From an uncultured Spirochaetota bacterium (GTDB taxonomy: Bacteria; Spirochaetota; Brachyspiria; Brachyspirales; Brachyspiraceae), in assembly GCA_944390575.1 (NCBI GenBank), contig CALXQJ010000002.1:186001-250000 (forward strand): 64,000 bases of DNA, written 5' to 3'. A program made the translations under genes and the position numbers. Every line of letters begins with the position of its first letter. The first letter of the stretch is position 1. This document shows positions 18,575-27,195 of the stretch, piece after piece. The notes beneath the pieces are model-generated. The model was not told the origin of the DNA. It made no database searches and was given only the letters and a program-made list of their open reading frames with translations.

Positions 18575-19100
18575 AATTACCCTTAGCTCTTAATATCATT
18601 TCAATAGCTAATCTAACAGCACCATTACCACCACTTTTACTTAAAACAATATTAGCTTCTTTTTTTACTTCTTTAATAGCATTTTTTGGTGCAAAAGATA
18701 TACCCGCATTATGAATAGGTGCTAAATCTATAATATCATCTCCAATATAAGCACACTCCTCTTTAGAAAACCCATATTTCTCTATTAATGTTAAAAGTGT
18801 AGGTAGTTTATTTTCAGTACCTATAATTATATCTTCAGGGTTTATTTTGCTGAATTTTTTAAATCTATTTATAATAGAATTAGACTTACTTCCAGATATA
18901 ATAGCTATTTTTATTCCAGCATTTAATGCCATAGCAATAGCAGAACCATCTAAAGCGCTAAAAATCTTAGTTTCATTTCCATTATCATCAAAGAGTAAAT
19001 CTCCATTAGTCATTACACCATCTACATCAGAGATAATAATTTTTATATTTTTTAATTTATTAGAGAATTTTAGAAGTGATAATCTATCTTTAATAGTCAT
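18546..19100 (-). CDS. kdsC: KdsC-like HAD phosphatase (Kdo-8-phosphate phosphatase family)
   Basis: KdsC removes phosphate from 3-deoxy-manno-octulosonate 8-phosphate in the pathway to Kdo, the first core sugar of LPS. The 184 residues show all HAD motifs of subclass III (no cap): IISDVDGVMTNG with nucleophile Asp25 and acid Asp27, IAIISGSKS (motif II), a Lys before the last motif, and CAYIGDDIIDL (motif III). The start of the family consensus DVDGVMTDG is nearly exact. It heads the operon with lptC and the OstA-like gene, as in Gram-negative bacteria. The substrate could be Kdo-8-P or a related acid sugar phosphate, so specificity is a family-based inference. Confidence 0.87.
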   Translation of the reverse strand: MTIKDRLSLLKFSNKLKNIKIIISDVDGVMTNGDLLFDDNGNETKIFSALDGSAIAMALNAGIKIAIISGSKSNSIINRFKKFSKINPEDIIIGTENKLPTLLTLIEKYGFSKEECAYIGDDIIDLAPIHNAGISFAPKNAIKEVKKEANIVLSKSGGNGAVRLAIEMILRAKGNYDEIIQSYY

Positions 19101-19125
19101 TTTAATATTTAATTAGCTTTTAACT

Positions 19126-19198
19126 TGGGGCTTACAGGACTCGAACCTGCCCACCCAGTTTAGGAAACTAGTGCTCTATCCAGATGAGCTAAAGCCCC
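19126..19198 (-). tRNA. tRNA-Arg (anticodon CCT)
   Basis: Read on the minus strand: acceptor GGGGCTT/AAGCCCC, D stem GCTC/GAGC, anticodon stem CTAGT/ACTGG around loop TTCCTAA (anticodon CCT, reads AGG), and T stem GCAGG/CCTGT with TTCGAGT. Discriminator A; CCA not encoded. It lies just upstream of kdsC. Confidence 0.93.
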
Positions 19199-19212
19199 GT
19201 ATTAAAAAGATT

Positions 19213-19295
19213 CGGAGAGTGTGGGACTCGAACCCACATGGGTGTTAGCCCGGCGGTTTTCAAGACCGCTGCTCTACCAATTGAACGAACTCTCC
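19213..19295 (-). tRNA. tRNA-Ser (anticodon TGA)
   Basis: Minus strand: acceptor GGAGAGT/ACTCTCC, anticodon stem GCGGT/ACCGC around loop CTTGAAA (anticodon TGA, reads UCA). It has a long class II variable arm with GGG/CCC pairing, and T stem GTGGG/CCCAC. Discriminator G; no encoded CCA. Fourteen bases separate it from tRNA-Arg, so the two are probably one transcript. Confidence 0.93.
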
Positions 19296-19351
19296 AAAGT
19301 ATGAAATATATTATATCACTAATAAAAAATAATTTCAAGTATTTTTTATCT

Positions 19352-20323
19352 TTATTTAAAAGAATTTATATTAAATAAAGATGTTTTTTCATTTCTTATA
19401 TCTATAATATTTCCTGCCATATCTATAATTTTGTTTTCAAACATAGGTGTAAATTTTCTGTATTCTACACCTAAGGGCAAATTAATATGTTCAAGAGAAC
19501 CATTATCTTCATCTATTCTAAATAAAACCATATTCTTGCTATTTTGATTGACAGCAGGAGTATCAAAATATATTTTTTTATCAAGATGAAAGAATCCACC
19601 ATCATATTCAGATATAAATAACTCAGATAATTCTAATTTCCAAATTACCTTTCTTTTATAATAGAGATAAAGAGATTTATTAGCAGGTTCTATTAATAGT
19701 AATTCTTTATTATTAATAAGTTTAACACTATTTACAAAAATATGGATACTTGATACATCTATTTTACTTGTAGATAATGTTTCAAAGTTTAAACGATTAA
19801 TAGAGTAATCATCTTTTTCTCTACTTGGAAATAGAAAATTACTTCTTTTTCCATCGAAACAACCATTTTGTATGAAGATTTTATCATTGATATTATGAAC
19901 TATTTTATTTGATTCTATATCATATACATATATATAGTTATCATTAAAGTATTTAACTCTACATATAATATATTTTGGGTTTGCAGTAAAGTATGCTTCA
20001 TATGTATAGAAGTCTCTATTTTCAAATAAAACTTTATTAGTACCTATCTCTAATATTTTTAATATATTATTATGAGTTTTATCTATATTCTTATTTGAAA
20101 TTGTAATTATTTTACTACCATCTGGAGATAGATCTAATATAGTGTATGTATTTGCATACTTATGAAATTTCCTACATTTTTCTAAGTTAAAATCATAAAA
20201 GAAGCTATTAGAATCCCCTTTATAATGTGGGTTAAAAATACCTTTTTTTCTATAGGGATTAATATTGATAAAATAGTCTTTTTTATCCATCTTAGTAAAT
20301 ATTACACTATTTTTAGATATCAT
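19352..20323 (-). CDS. Hypothetical beta-propeller-like protein (323 aa)
   Basis: No assigned family. The sequence suggests a WD40/YVTN-like propeller: repeated blades with ILDLSPDGSKIITISNKN, YIYVYDIESNKIVHNI and LLIEPANKSLYLYYKRKVIW. These are typical strand-turn-strand units of about 40 residues. No signal peptide or membrane segment is present, so it is probably cytoplasmic. It is on the minus strand 30 bases after the CsgG/FlgT-like gene and may be co-transcribed with it. Scaffold or binding functions are common in this fold, but no partner can be named. Confidence 0.7.
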   Translation of the reverse strand: MISKNSVIFTKMDKKDYFININPYRKKGIFNPHYKGDSNSFFYDFNLEKCRKFHKYANTYTILDLSPDGSKIITISNKNIDKTHNNILKILEIGTNKVLFENRDFYTYEAYFTANPKYIICRVKYFNDNYIYVYDIESNKIVHNINDKIFIQNGCFDGKRSNFLFPSREKDDYSINRLNFETLSTSKIDVSSIHIFVNSVKLINNKELLLIEPANKSLYLYYKRKVIWKLELSELFISEYDGGFFHLDKKIYFDTPAVNQNSKNMVLFRIDEDNGSLEHINLPLGVEYRKFTPMFENKIIDMAGNIIDIRNEKTSLFNINSFK

Positions 20324-20352
20324 TATGATTTATTCCTTAATTATTTTTTATA

Positions 20353-21402
20353 CTACTTTTTTAATACTACTTTCATAGTAAGTTCTAATTTATTATTTTT
20401 ATTATTATTATATTCTTCTAATATAGCATAAGTATTATAAAGCTCAATAACTTTTAGAGTTGTTATAAAAGTTTCTCTATAGTCCATAAGAGTATATTTA
20501 AATAGTTTTTCACTTGTATACCATACTTCATCATTATCATTACTTCTTATATTTTGATATCCATAAAATGAGTTTGTATCTAATACATTTGTATATTTTT
20601 GATTATTATTAACTTTTTTTTCTATATTACTAAACTCATATAATTTATCATAATTTTTTTTGTTTTCTAAAAATTTATTAGTGTTAATATAGTTTTCAAC
20701 TTTATACACTTCAAATAAATCATCCACTTTTACACCATTTCTTTTACCAAGATTAATATATATTTTATTATTATCTATCCTTGTTATTATTCCAGTTGTG
20801 GAGTTTATATTTAGATTTGATATTATATCAGAAGCTATATTATCAGAAGCTTTCATAGTAGCTTTTCCAAGTATAGACTCATAAAACAAAGAATCTTCAG
20901 CAGTATATACTTTACTTTGTTGTTTTTTCTTGTTCTCATTAACAGTAGCTTTATGAGTAAAAGAGTATATAGTTTTTAGATTATTTATATCTATTAAGTT
21001 TGCCTTTATTTCTACAGTTGCTTTATTTTCTTTTTGACCATTTGTTATAAGTGTAAAGTCTAATACTTCACCATTTATTAGATAGTCTACATTAAATATT
21101 TTTTTTATGAAGTTTGTAGCTATCTCAGTATTTGTAGCTATTGTTTTATAATCTATTACAGTTTCGTATGATGCGAAGTATGATGCAAATATATCATAAT
21201 CAATTACTTTTACTTTTCTTGTATTTATAAGAGAATCTACAATTGTACGAGGTATACCATCATCTACTAAATAATTTGTAATCCAATTATTATCTTTAGA
21301 TGTAAATGGTAATACAGCTATAGTAGTTGGGTATAGATTTGCACTAATGATTAGTAGTAGTATTAAATTATACTTTAATAAGTATATAAAAAACATCTTC
21401 AT
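20353..21402 (-). CDS. CsgG/FlgT-like secreted protein
   Basis: The N-terminus (residues 1-27) is a signal peptide. The following stretch TTIAVLPFTSKDNNWITNYL starts a CsgG-like domain (strand, then helix) with DSLINTRKVKVIDYD and NVDYLINGEVLDFTL as its later strands. The second half has TGIITRIDNNKIYINLGKRN followed by GVKVDDLFEVYKV, matching the C-terminal SH3-like domain of FlgT and related proteins. Family members act in the periplasm around secretion or flagellar structures; here the role is unknown. The 349 residues end with a short beta segment. The family call is by motif pattern only. Confidence 0.65.
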   Translation of the reverse strand: MKMFFIYLLKYNLILLLIISANLYPTTIAVLPFTSKDNNWITNYLVDDGIPRTIVDSLINTRKVKVIDYDIFASYFASYETVIDYKTIATNTEIATNFIKKIFNVDYLINGEVLDFTLITNGQKENKATVEIKANLIDINNLKTIYSFTHKATVNENKKKQQSKVYTAEDSLFYESILGKATMKASDNIASDIISNLNINSTTGIITRIDNNKIYINLGKRNGVKVDDLFEVYKVENYINTNKFLENKKNYDKLYEFSNIEKKVNNNQKYTNVLDTNSFYGYQNIRSNDNDEVWYTSEKLFKYTLMDYRETFITTLKVIELYNTYAILEEYNNNKNNKLELTMKVVLKK

Positions 21403-21506
21403 AATTAATTAAGTATAACATATACTTAATATAAAGATATAGATTTTTAAAAAAATATTAGTATAATGTTTCTTAGTATATCTTAGTAGTATTATATAAT
21501 TAGAGT

Positions 21507-21535
21507 TTGACAACTTATAAAGCATAATATATTAT
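21507..21535 (+). promoter_or_regulatory. Predicted promoter for the LCP gene
   Basis: TTGACA (21507-21512), 17-base spacer, TATTAT (21530-21535). The ATG at 21545 is only 10 bases after the -10, so the message would be nearly leaderless. Confidence 0.5.
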
Positions 21536-21544
21536 ATTTTACCT

Positions 21545-22774
21545 ATGAATAATGATAATAAAGACAATAAAAAACAAGCAAAAATACTAAAAACTATAAG
21601 TAAAACAAATAAGAAAGCTTTAATATTATTATTTGTTTTTATTACTATTTTTGTAAGTATTATTTTATTTATTTTTTACTATTTTTTTAGAAGTGAGCTT
21701 CATACTTCAAAGAAAGATGATAGAGAATTATACTTTTCTATATTATTTATAAATGAAAATGAGATTCCTTATGGGGCTTATATAGGAGTAGTATCAAGTC
21801 TTCATAATAGAATAGGGCTTGTAGGACTTCCTAAAAATACAGGGCTTTGGGTTAATGGAGATAAGAATAAGCGTAGTGTTTCTTTAGAGAGACTTTATAA
21901 GGATGGGGGGAGTAAGAGTGTTTTTAATTCTATAGAGGGTACTATTGAAAAGAAATTAAGCTATACTATGACTATTAAGGCTAAAGAATTTTCTGATATT
22001 GTGGATATATTTGGAGGTGTTGATATGTATGTAGAATCTCCAATTAATTTTACAAATAATGGGTATGAACTTTCTTTTGATGTTGGTATTTGGCCTTTTC
22101 AGGGTAATAAGGCTTTGGCATATTTGAATTATACTACTATATCGGGTTATGAGTCTTTTGAGGTTTTATATAGGCTTGAAGATATTCTTATTAATGCTAT
22201 GATTAGTATTATACAAAGTTCTGAGTTAAAAAGTATAATGCATTCTAGTAGTTTTAGAAGAAAGATTTTTTCTAAAGTAAGATCTAATTTGCGTCCTCCA
22301 GATATTAAATCTTTGTTTAATATACTTGCAAATGTTAATGAGGGGAGTTTGATAATAGAAGCATTAGATGCTCGTATAGATGGTAGGGGTGTTTTAGAGC
22401 CTATTTTAAATGGTAGTGCTTTGATTAAACAGCTTGATAATATGGCTTTATATGTTGGACTTAAAACACAGAGAAGTGAAATTAATAATGAAGATATTAA
22501 TGTTATTGTATTAAATGCTACTGATGTTTCTGGTCTTGCAGATAGAATTAATATTAGAATGCGTTATAGGGGATTTTTAGCTGGAGAGTATGGCAATTTT
22601 CCTTATGCTAAGCTTAAGGAGAGTGTTGTTCTTATTAGAGATGGTCAAATAGAAAAAGCTTTTAAGGTTGCTCGCGAGTGTAGAATAAGTAAAGTTTATT
22701 CTAGCACTGATAGACGAGTTCTTAATAATGCTGTATTAATATTGGGGAATGATTATTATGAAATTAAACGATGA
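21545..22774 (+). CDS. LCP (LytR-CpsA-Psr) family protein with LytR_C domain
   Basis: LCP proteins transfer lipid-linked glycans to the cell wall or act in related envelope steps. A basic cytoplasmic N-terminus and one membrane helix (about residues 25-46) anchor an extracytoplasmic LCP domain. That domain contains the family pattern IGLVGLPKNTGLWVNGD, KAKEFSDIVDIFGGVDMYVE and GNKALAYLNY. After residue 315, INVIVLNATDVSGLADRI with the following strands is a LytR_C domain. The usual Arg/Asp set is only partly visible. The gene overlaps rsfS, an arrangement seen in several phyla. No ribosome site precedes the ATG. Confidence 0.83.
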   Translation: MNNDNKDNKKQAKILKTISKTNKKALILLFVFITIFVSIILFIFYYFFRSELHTSKKDDRELYFSILFINENEIPYGAYIGVVSSLHNRIGLVGLPKNTGLWVNGDKNKRSVSLERLYKDGGSKSVFNSIEGTIEKKLSYTMTIKAKEFSDIVDIFGGVDMYVESPINFTNNGYELSFDVGIWPFQGNKALAYLNYTTISGYESFEVLYRLEDILINAMISIIQSSELKSIMHSSSFRRKIFSKVRSNLRPPDIKSLFNILANVNEGSLIIEALDARIDGRGVLEPILNGSALIKQLDNMALYVGLKTQRSEINNEDINVIVLNATDVSGLADRINIRMRYRGFLAGEYGNFPYAKLKESVVLIRDGQIEKAFKVARECRISKVYSSTDRRVLNNAVLILGNDYYEIKR

Positions 22775-23198
22775 AAACAAAAATCTAACTTCTACACAAA
22801 TTATTGATGATATAAAGAAAAAAAGAAAACCTAAAAAATCTAAGTTTATAGATAAAGAAAAAGCTTTAGAACTTACAAAGCTTGCTTTTAAGAGTTTGGA
22901 TGATAAAAAATTAGAAGATATAGTTGTTTTAGACTTGGATGGAGTTTCTTCTGTTTCTGATTATTTTATAATAGCTACAGCATCATCTTCACCACAAATG
23001 AAGGCTGGTTGTGATTCTATTTATAAGGAGTTTAAAAAAGAAGGTATACTTCCTTATGCAGAAAATGATAATGGTGCTGAGTCTGTATGGTATTTAATGG
23101 ATTATGGTTTTTTAGTTGTTCATATTTTTACTCAAGAGGGTAGAGAATATTATGATTTGGATAAGCTTTGGTATGAGGCTAAAAAGATAGATATATAA
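22758..23198 (+). CDS. rsfS: Ribosomal silencing factor RsfS (Iojap family)
   Basis: RsfS binds ribosomal protein uL14 on the large subunit and blocks joining of the small subunit when nutrients are low. Residues 35-145 form the full domain: ALELTKLAFKSLDDKKLEDI, VSDYFIIATASSSPQMKAG, ENDNGAESVWYLMDYGFLVV and HIFTQEGREYYDLDKLW, including the conserved W-x-L-x-D-Y-G and the HIF...R-x-Y-Y-x-L. A basic 30-residue N-terminal tail precedes the domain. The ATG at 22758 lies inside the LCP gene, nine bases after another ATG (22749) in the same frame; the two genes are translationally coupled. Confidence 0.92.
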   Translation: MKLNDENKNLTSTQIIDDIKKKRKPKKSKFIDKEKALELTKLAFKSLDDKKLEDIVVLDLDGVSSVSDYFIIATASSSPQMKAGCDSIYKEFKKEGILPYAENDNGAESVWYLMDYGFLVVHIFTQEGREYYDLDKLWYEAKKIDI

Positions 23199-23208
23199 TA
23201 ATATTATT

Positions 23209-23943
23209 ATGAGATTTTTATTAATTATTATTCTTATTTTACATTCTACATTTAATCTTGCATTTTCTAGAGAAGAGGGTGTTGAGATTATGTTTAGTGT
23301 TCCTTTTGGTGGATCTTATAGCTATCATAATGTTAATTTTGTTAATAATCCTGATATAGATTTTTTCTTTACTTATAATAAAAATAGGGTTCATAAGTCT
23401 GGTTTTGAGACAGGTTTTGAATTCTTAGTAGGGTATTTTCTTCCTTTGAGTAGTTTTGATATGTCTATATTTGCTAATATTGCTTATAGTTATGATTATT
23501 TTGGACTTAAAGTTTTGGATGTTAATGAGAGTTATAGTTTTAATAATTTGAAATTAGGTCTTGATTTAAAGTTTTTTGTAGATAATCTTTCTATAGGTCT
23601 TGCAGCTGGTTTAAAAGTTCCTCTTGGTTTAATATTTACAACTTATAGTAGTTATATGATTGGGGATTTTTACTATTCTGCATCTGATTTGAATGAAAAA
23701 TTAAAATTACGTATAATGCCATATTTGCAATTATCATTGGATTATATTTTTAAATTTGATTATTTTAATATACTTATAGGTCCCTATGTAGGGTATGATT
23801 TTGGACTTTTGGTTAATAGTGATGATATTTATATAGATACAAAAGATTTATCTTCTGTTGATTTTGGTATTAAAATTTCTATGTTATTATCTATCAATAA
23901 TTTTATCAATAAAAAGGAAAATGATAATGAGCTTATTTTTTAG
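23209..23943 (+). CDS. Hypothetical outer-membrane beta-barrel protein, copy 1
   Basis: Signal peptide (about 1-19, ending at AFS) followed by about 225 residues of alternating hydrophobic and aromatic residues, as in small outer-membrane barrels. Strand-like segments include YDYFGLKVLDVNESYSFN, LKLGLDLKFFVDNLS, FNILIGPYVGYDFGLLV and VDFGIKISMLL. It is a paralogue of the next gene: both share FGxK, LGxDxK, GYDF and DFGxxxS blocks at the same spacing. It starts 10 bases after rsfS and overlaps the next gene by 17 bases. The family is unknown to me; it may be a Brachyspira-specific surface protein. Confidence 0.72.
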   Translation: MRFLLIIILILHSTFNLAFSREEGVEIMFSVPFGGSYSYHNVNFVNNPDIDFFFTYNKNRVHKSGFETGFEFLVGYFLPLSSFDMSIFANIAYSYDYFGLKVLDVNESYSFNNLKLGLDLKFFVDNLSIGLAAGLKVPLGLIFTTYSSYMIGDFYYSASDLNEKLKLRIMPYLQLSLDYIFKFDYFNILIGPYVGYDFGLLVNSDDIYIDTKDLSSVDFGIKISMLLSINNFINKKENDNELIF

Positions 23944-24625
23944 AAATATTTTTATTATATTTTTAATTTTTAGTAGTTTTTTATTTGCAGATAGCGGGTT
24001 TAAAATGAATATAATACTTCCTGTAGGAGGTACTTATAGTGTTTATGAGCCTATTTTTAAACAAGATTTAGGTATAGATGCTATTTATGAATATAATAAA
24101 GATAATGGGGATTTATTTGGTTTTGAGAGTGGATTTGAAGTTTTACCTGGTTATTTATTTGACTTTAATGATGATTTAGGTCTTGGTCTTTTTGGAAATA
24201 TTGGTTATTCTTATGATTTTTTTGGTTTTAAAAGACTCTCTTTTAAAGAACAATATAATATTCATAGTGTAAAATTAGGTTTTGATTCTAAATTATACTT
24301 TAGTGATTTTGCGTTTGGTCTTGGTTTTGGAATTAAAGTTCCATTTTATATAAAAAGTCAACTTGAGAATTATGGAATATCAGGAACTATTAATTATTCT
24401 GCTAATTCTCTAAATAATATTCTTGTTAATCCTTTATTTACATATATTCAATTTTCTGCTGATTATATATTTGATTTAGATAATTTTGATTTAGGTCTTG
24501 GTCTTTATTTTGGTTATGATTTTGCTCTTTCATTAAAGACTATAGAGTCTGTTTTATCTAGTATGGATTTTTATGCTTTTGATTTTGGTTTAAGATTATC
24601 TTTTATTATTGGAGAATCTATTTAA
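23927..24625 (+). CDS. Hypothetical outer-membrane beta-barrel protein, copy 2
   Basis: Second tandem paralogue. The start at 23927 is favoured because AAGGAA sits about seven bases upstream and a clean signal peptide follows (cleavage near FADSGF). Earlier in-frame starts lie inside copy 1 and would spoil it. The barrel half shows LGLGLFGNIGYSYDFFGF, VKLGFDSKLYFSD, FGLGFGIKVPF, LDNFDLGLGLYFGYDF and FDFGLRLSFIIG. These line up with copy 1 in order and spacing. The two were probably produced by duplication and then diverged. No catalytic motif is visible. Confidence 0.72.
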   Translation: MSLFFRNIFIIFLIFSSFLFADSGFKMNIILPVGGTYSVYEPIFKQDLGIDAIYEYNKDNGDLFGFESGFEVLPGYLFDFNDDLGLGLFGNIGYSYDFFGFKRLSFKEQYNIHSVKLGFDSKLYFSDFAFGLGFGIKVPFYIKSQLENYGISGTINYSANSLNNILVNPLFTYIQFSADYIFDLDNFDLGLGLYFGYDFALSLKTIESVLSSMDFYAFDFGLRLSFIIGESI

Positions 24626-24634
24626 GAAATTTAT

Positions 24635-24663
24635 TTGCAATAAAATTAAAATTATGTTATATT
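24635..24663 (+). promoter_or_regulatory. Predicted promoter for tRNA-Arg(GCG)
   Basis: TTGCAA (24635-24640), 17-base spacer and TATATT (24658-24663) with an extended-10 TG one base upstream. The tRNA begins 17 bases later. Confidence 0.6.
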
Positions 24664-24680
24664 ACTTGCAAACATATTTT

Positions 24681-24754
24681 GTGCCCATAGCTCAACTGGA
24701 TAGAGCATCAGATTGCGGTTCTGAAGGTTGGAAGTTCAAATCTTCTTGGGCACG
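24681..24754 (+). tRNA. tRNA-Arg (anticodon GCG)
   Basis: Acceptor GTGCCCA/TGGGCAC, D stem GCTC/GAGC with GGATA in the loop (A20, an arginine identity base), and perfect anticodon stem TCAGA/TCTGA around loop TTGCGGT. This gives anticodon GCG (reads CGC and CGU). T stem GGAAG/CTTCT. Discriminator G; CCA not encoded. Most bacteria use ACG here, changed to inosine; see the findings. Confidence 0.93.
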
Positions 24755-24807
24755 TATTTTAAGATATAAAAAATATTAATTTTTATTTCTTAAAAATATC
24801 TACATCT

Positions 24808-24911
24808 CTTATAATGGGTTCCTACGGCAAACCCTAATGAATCCGCCAGGTTGGAAACAAAGCAACGGTAAGTTAGTAAGTTTGGGTGCTAGAAAACCTA
24901 TTATAAGGGGC
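24808..24911 (+). ncRNA. ffs: Small signal recognition particle RNA (4.5S type)
   Basis: RNA scaffold of SRP that binds Ffh. CTTATAATGGG at the 5' end pairs with CCTATTATAAG at the 3' end (one G-U). The centre holds the domain IV core: CCAGG on one side, a GGAA tetraloop, then AAGCA on the other. Total about 100 bases. A T-run (from 24912) follows and likely ends the transcript. Confidence 0.85.
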
Positions 24912-24951
24912 TTTTTTTATTATTCTATTTTTATATAGTTTGTTTTTTCTA

Positions 24952-24980
24952 TTGACAAATATAATGTATAAATATACAAT
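24952..24980 (+). promoter_or_regulatory. Predicted promoter for recA
   Basis: TTGACA (24952-24957), spacer of 17, TACAAT (24975-24980). A second TATAAT follows at 24980-24985 with a poorer spacing. I see no convincing LexA-type palindrome. Confidence 0.6.
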
Positions 24981-25014
24981 ATAATTGTTCTAAATTATTT
25001 TGGAGATTCTAATA

Positions 25015-26256
25015 ATGGCTACTAAAAAGAAAGAAGGTACTGAAACAAAAAAGGATGGTAAGGCTGAGGCTATAGAGGCTATTACCGAACAGATAAATAA
25101 AAAATATGGTCAAGGCTCTTTTATGCGTCTTGGGTCTGATAAAACTGTAAATGTTGATGTGATATCTACTGGAGCTTTAACATTAGATCATGCTTTGGGG
25201 GTTGGTGGTATCCCTAAGGGTAGAATTATTGAGATATATGGTCATGAGGCTTCTGGTAAAACTACCTTAACTTTGCATGTGGTAGCTGAGGCACAAAAAG
25301 CTGGTGGATATGCTGCTTTTATTGATGCTGAACATGCACTTGATCCTGTTTATGCTTCTGCTTTGGGAGTTGATATTGATAATTTATATATTTCACAGCC
25401 AAATTCTGGTGAAGAGGCTCTTGAGATATTAGAAAAGGTTGTAGCTTCTGCTGCTTTTGATATTGTTATTGTAGACTCTGTTGCTGCTTTGGTATCTAAA
25501 GCTGAGCTTGCAGGAGATATAGGGGATGCTCATATTGCATTACAGGCGAGACTTATGAGTCATGCTCTTAGAAAACTTACTGCTATTATTAGTAATACAA
25601 ATACTGCTGTTATTTTCATAAATCAGCTTCGTCAAAATATTGCTACTACTGGATATGGTGCTGGTCCTACTGAAACTACTACTGGTGGTAAGGCTTTAAA
25701 GTTTTATGCTTCTGTTCGTCTTGATATTAGAAGAACTGAGTGGATTAAGAAAGGAGATGATACTATAGGGCATAAAGTTAAAATTAAAGTTGTAAAAAAT
25801 AAGCTTTCTGCTCCTTTTAAAGTTGTTAATTTAGAGATTATTTTTGGTAAGGGTATTTCTTCTGAAGGACTTCTTATAGATTTAGCTATGGAGGCTAAGA
25901 TTATTACAAGAAGTGGTGCTTGGTTTTATTATAATGGGGAACAGATGGCTCAGGGTAAGGAGCGTGTTAGAGAAATACTTGCTAATGATCAGAAACTCAG
26001 ATATGAGCTTGAAATTCAAATTAGAGAGGCTCTTGGTATGGGTGGTATTGATAAGGTTAAAGAAAGCCTACAAGAATATTTAGATAATATGAAAAATGGA
26101 ACATTAGAAAATACTAATGATAAAAAAATAACTTCTGAAGATACTGAAGAGAAAAAGTCTAAAGATGATACAGTTCCTGAGGCTACTTTCTTGGATGATG
26201 ATGAATATGATGATGATGATTTTGAGGATACTATAGTGACACCTGTTAAGGGTTAA
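25015..26256 (+). CDS. recA: Recombinase RecA
   Basis: ATP-dependent strand-exchange protein for homologous recombination and SOS signalling. The start at 25015 is set by GGAG nine bases upstream. Walker A is GHEASGKTT (residues 76-84). The conserved core has [26 protein letters not shown], the L1/L2 DNA-binding loop region with [14 protein letters not shown] and [18 protein letters not shown]. The 413 residues include a long acidic tail ([10 protein letters not shown]) that is more extended than in E. coli, and a basic N-terminal tail. No intein. A terminator follows and the gene stands as its own unit. Confidence 0.97.
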   Translation: MATKKKEGTETKKDGKAEAIEAITEQINKKYGQGSFMRLGSDKTVNVDVISTGALTLDHALGVGGIPKGRIIEIYGHEASGKTTLTLHVVAEAQKAGGYAAFIDAEHALDPVYASALGVDIDNLYISQPNSGEEALEILEKVVASAAFDIVIVDSVAALVSKAELAGDIGDAHIALQARLMSHALRKLTAIISNTNTAVIFINQLRQNIATTGYGAGPTETTTGGKALKFYASVRLDIRRTEWIKKGDDTIGHKVKIKVVKNKLSAPFKVVNLEIIFGKGISSEGLLIDLAMEAKIITRSGAWFYYNGEQMAQGKERVREILANDQKLRYELEIQIREALGMGGIDKVKESLQEYLDNMKNGTLENTNDKKITSEDTEEKKSKDDTVPEATFLDDDEYDDDDFEDTIVTPVKG

Positions 26257-26282
26257 ACTTTTATTGATATTTTTTATGAATT

Positions 26283-26320
26283 AAGCTTATCTTTATTTTT
26301 TTAAAGATGAGCTTTTTAAT
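26283..26320 (+). terminator. Rho-independent terminator after recA
   Basis: Stem AAGCTTATCTTTA (26283-26295) with TAAAGATGAGCTT (26302-26314), 13 bp with one G-U pair, six-base T loop, then T-rich tail. Confidence 0.75.
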
Positions 26321-26408
26321 TTTGAATAATAAAACTCTTGATAAAATGAATATTTTTGTTATAATTAGATAATTTTGTATGTTTAGTGTTTATTGATAAG
26401 GATTTTTT

Positions 26409-27176
26409 ATGGCTAAAGTAGTCTCTATAGTAAATCAAAAAGGTGGTGTTGGTAAAACTACTACTGCTGTTAATTTGAGTGCAGTGATTGCATCTATGGG
26501 ACATAAGACACTTTTAATAGATATAGATCCGCAGGCTAATGCTTGTCTTGGACTTGGTATTACTAAGGATATGGTTCAAAAGAGTGTTTATCATTTATTA
26601 ATATCTGAAGCTAATGCTAATGAAATAGTTTTATCTACATATCTGCCTAACTTATCTGTTATGCCGTCAAGTACAGACTTGGTTGGTGCACAAGTAGAAC
26701 TTATCAATGAAATTGCTCGTGAGTTTAAATTAAAGAATGCTATAGAAAGTATAAAAGATGATTATGATTATATTTTCATAGATTGTCCTCCAACACTTGG
26801 TATATTAACACTCAATGCATTAACAGCTTCTGATTCTGTTATTATTCCTATACAGTGTGAGTTTTATGCTTTGGATGGACTTATAGAACTTAATAAAACT
26901 ATAGCACTTATTTCTAATAATCTTAATACCAAGTTATATATAGAAGGTGTTTTACTTACTATGTATGATAGTAGAACTAATTTGGCTAATGATGTTATTA
27001 AACAGGTTGTTAATTTATTTAAAGAGAGAACATATAAAACTATGATACCACGTAATGTACGTTTGAGTGAGGCTCCTTCTTATGGGCGTGCTATTTGTGA
27101 TTATGATAAGGATTGTGTTGGAGCTCGTAGTTATAGTGAGTTTGCTAAAGAGTTTTTGGTTAGAAGTAGTAGTTAA
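26409..27176 (+). CDS. parA: Chromosome partitioning ATPase ParA (Soj type)
   Basis: Non-specific DNA-binding ATPase that moves ParB-parS complexes during chromosome segregation. It begins [20 protein letters not shown]: a deviant Walker A (KGGVGKTT, residues 11-18) with the signature first Lys. The Walker A' IDIDPQAN and Walker [10 protein letters not shown] follow. The 255-residue form without an N-terminal operator-binding domain is the chromosomal Soj type. AAGGA lies about seven bases upstream of the ATG. parB starts 19 bases after its stop. Confidence 0.95.
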   Translation: MAKVVSIVNQKGGVGKTTTAVNLSAVIASMGHKTLLIDIDPQANACLGLGITKDMVQKSVYHLLISEANANEIVLSTYLPNLSVMPSSTDLVGAQVELINEIAREFKLKNAIESIKDDYDYIFIDCPPTLGILTLNALTASDSVIIPIQCEFYALDGLIELNKTIALISNNLNTKLYIEGVLLTMYDSRTNLANDVIKQVVNLFKERTYKTMIPRNVRLSEAPSYGRAICDYDKDCVGARSYSEFAKEFLVRSSS

Positions 27177-27195
27177 TTTATTTTGGGGGAATTAG

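Noticed and set aside
24940-25014. SOS/LexA box in the recA promoter
   Set aside because: No convincing inverted repeat was seen near the -35 or -10; only A/T-rich sequence.
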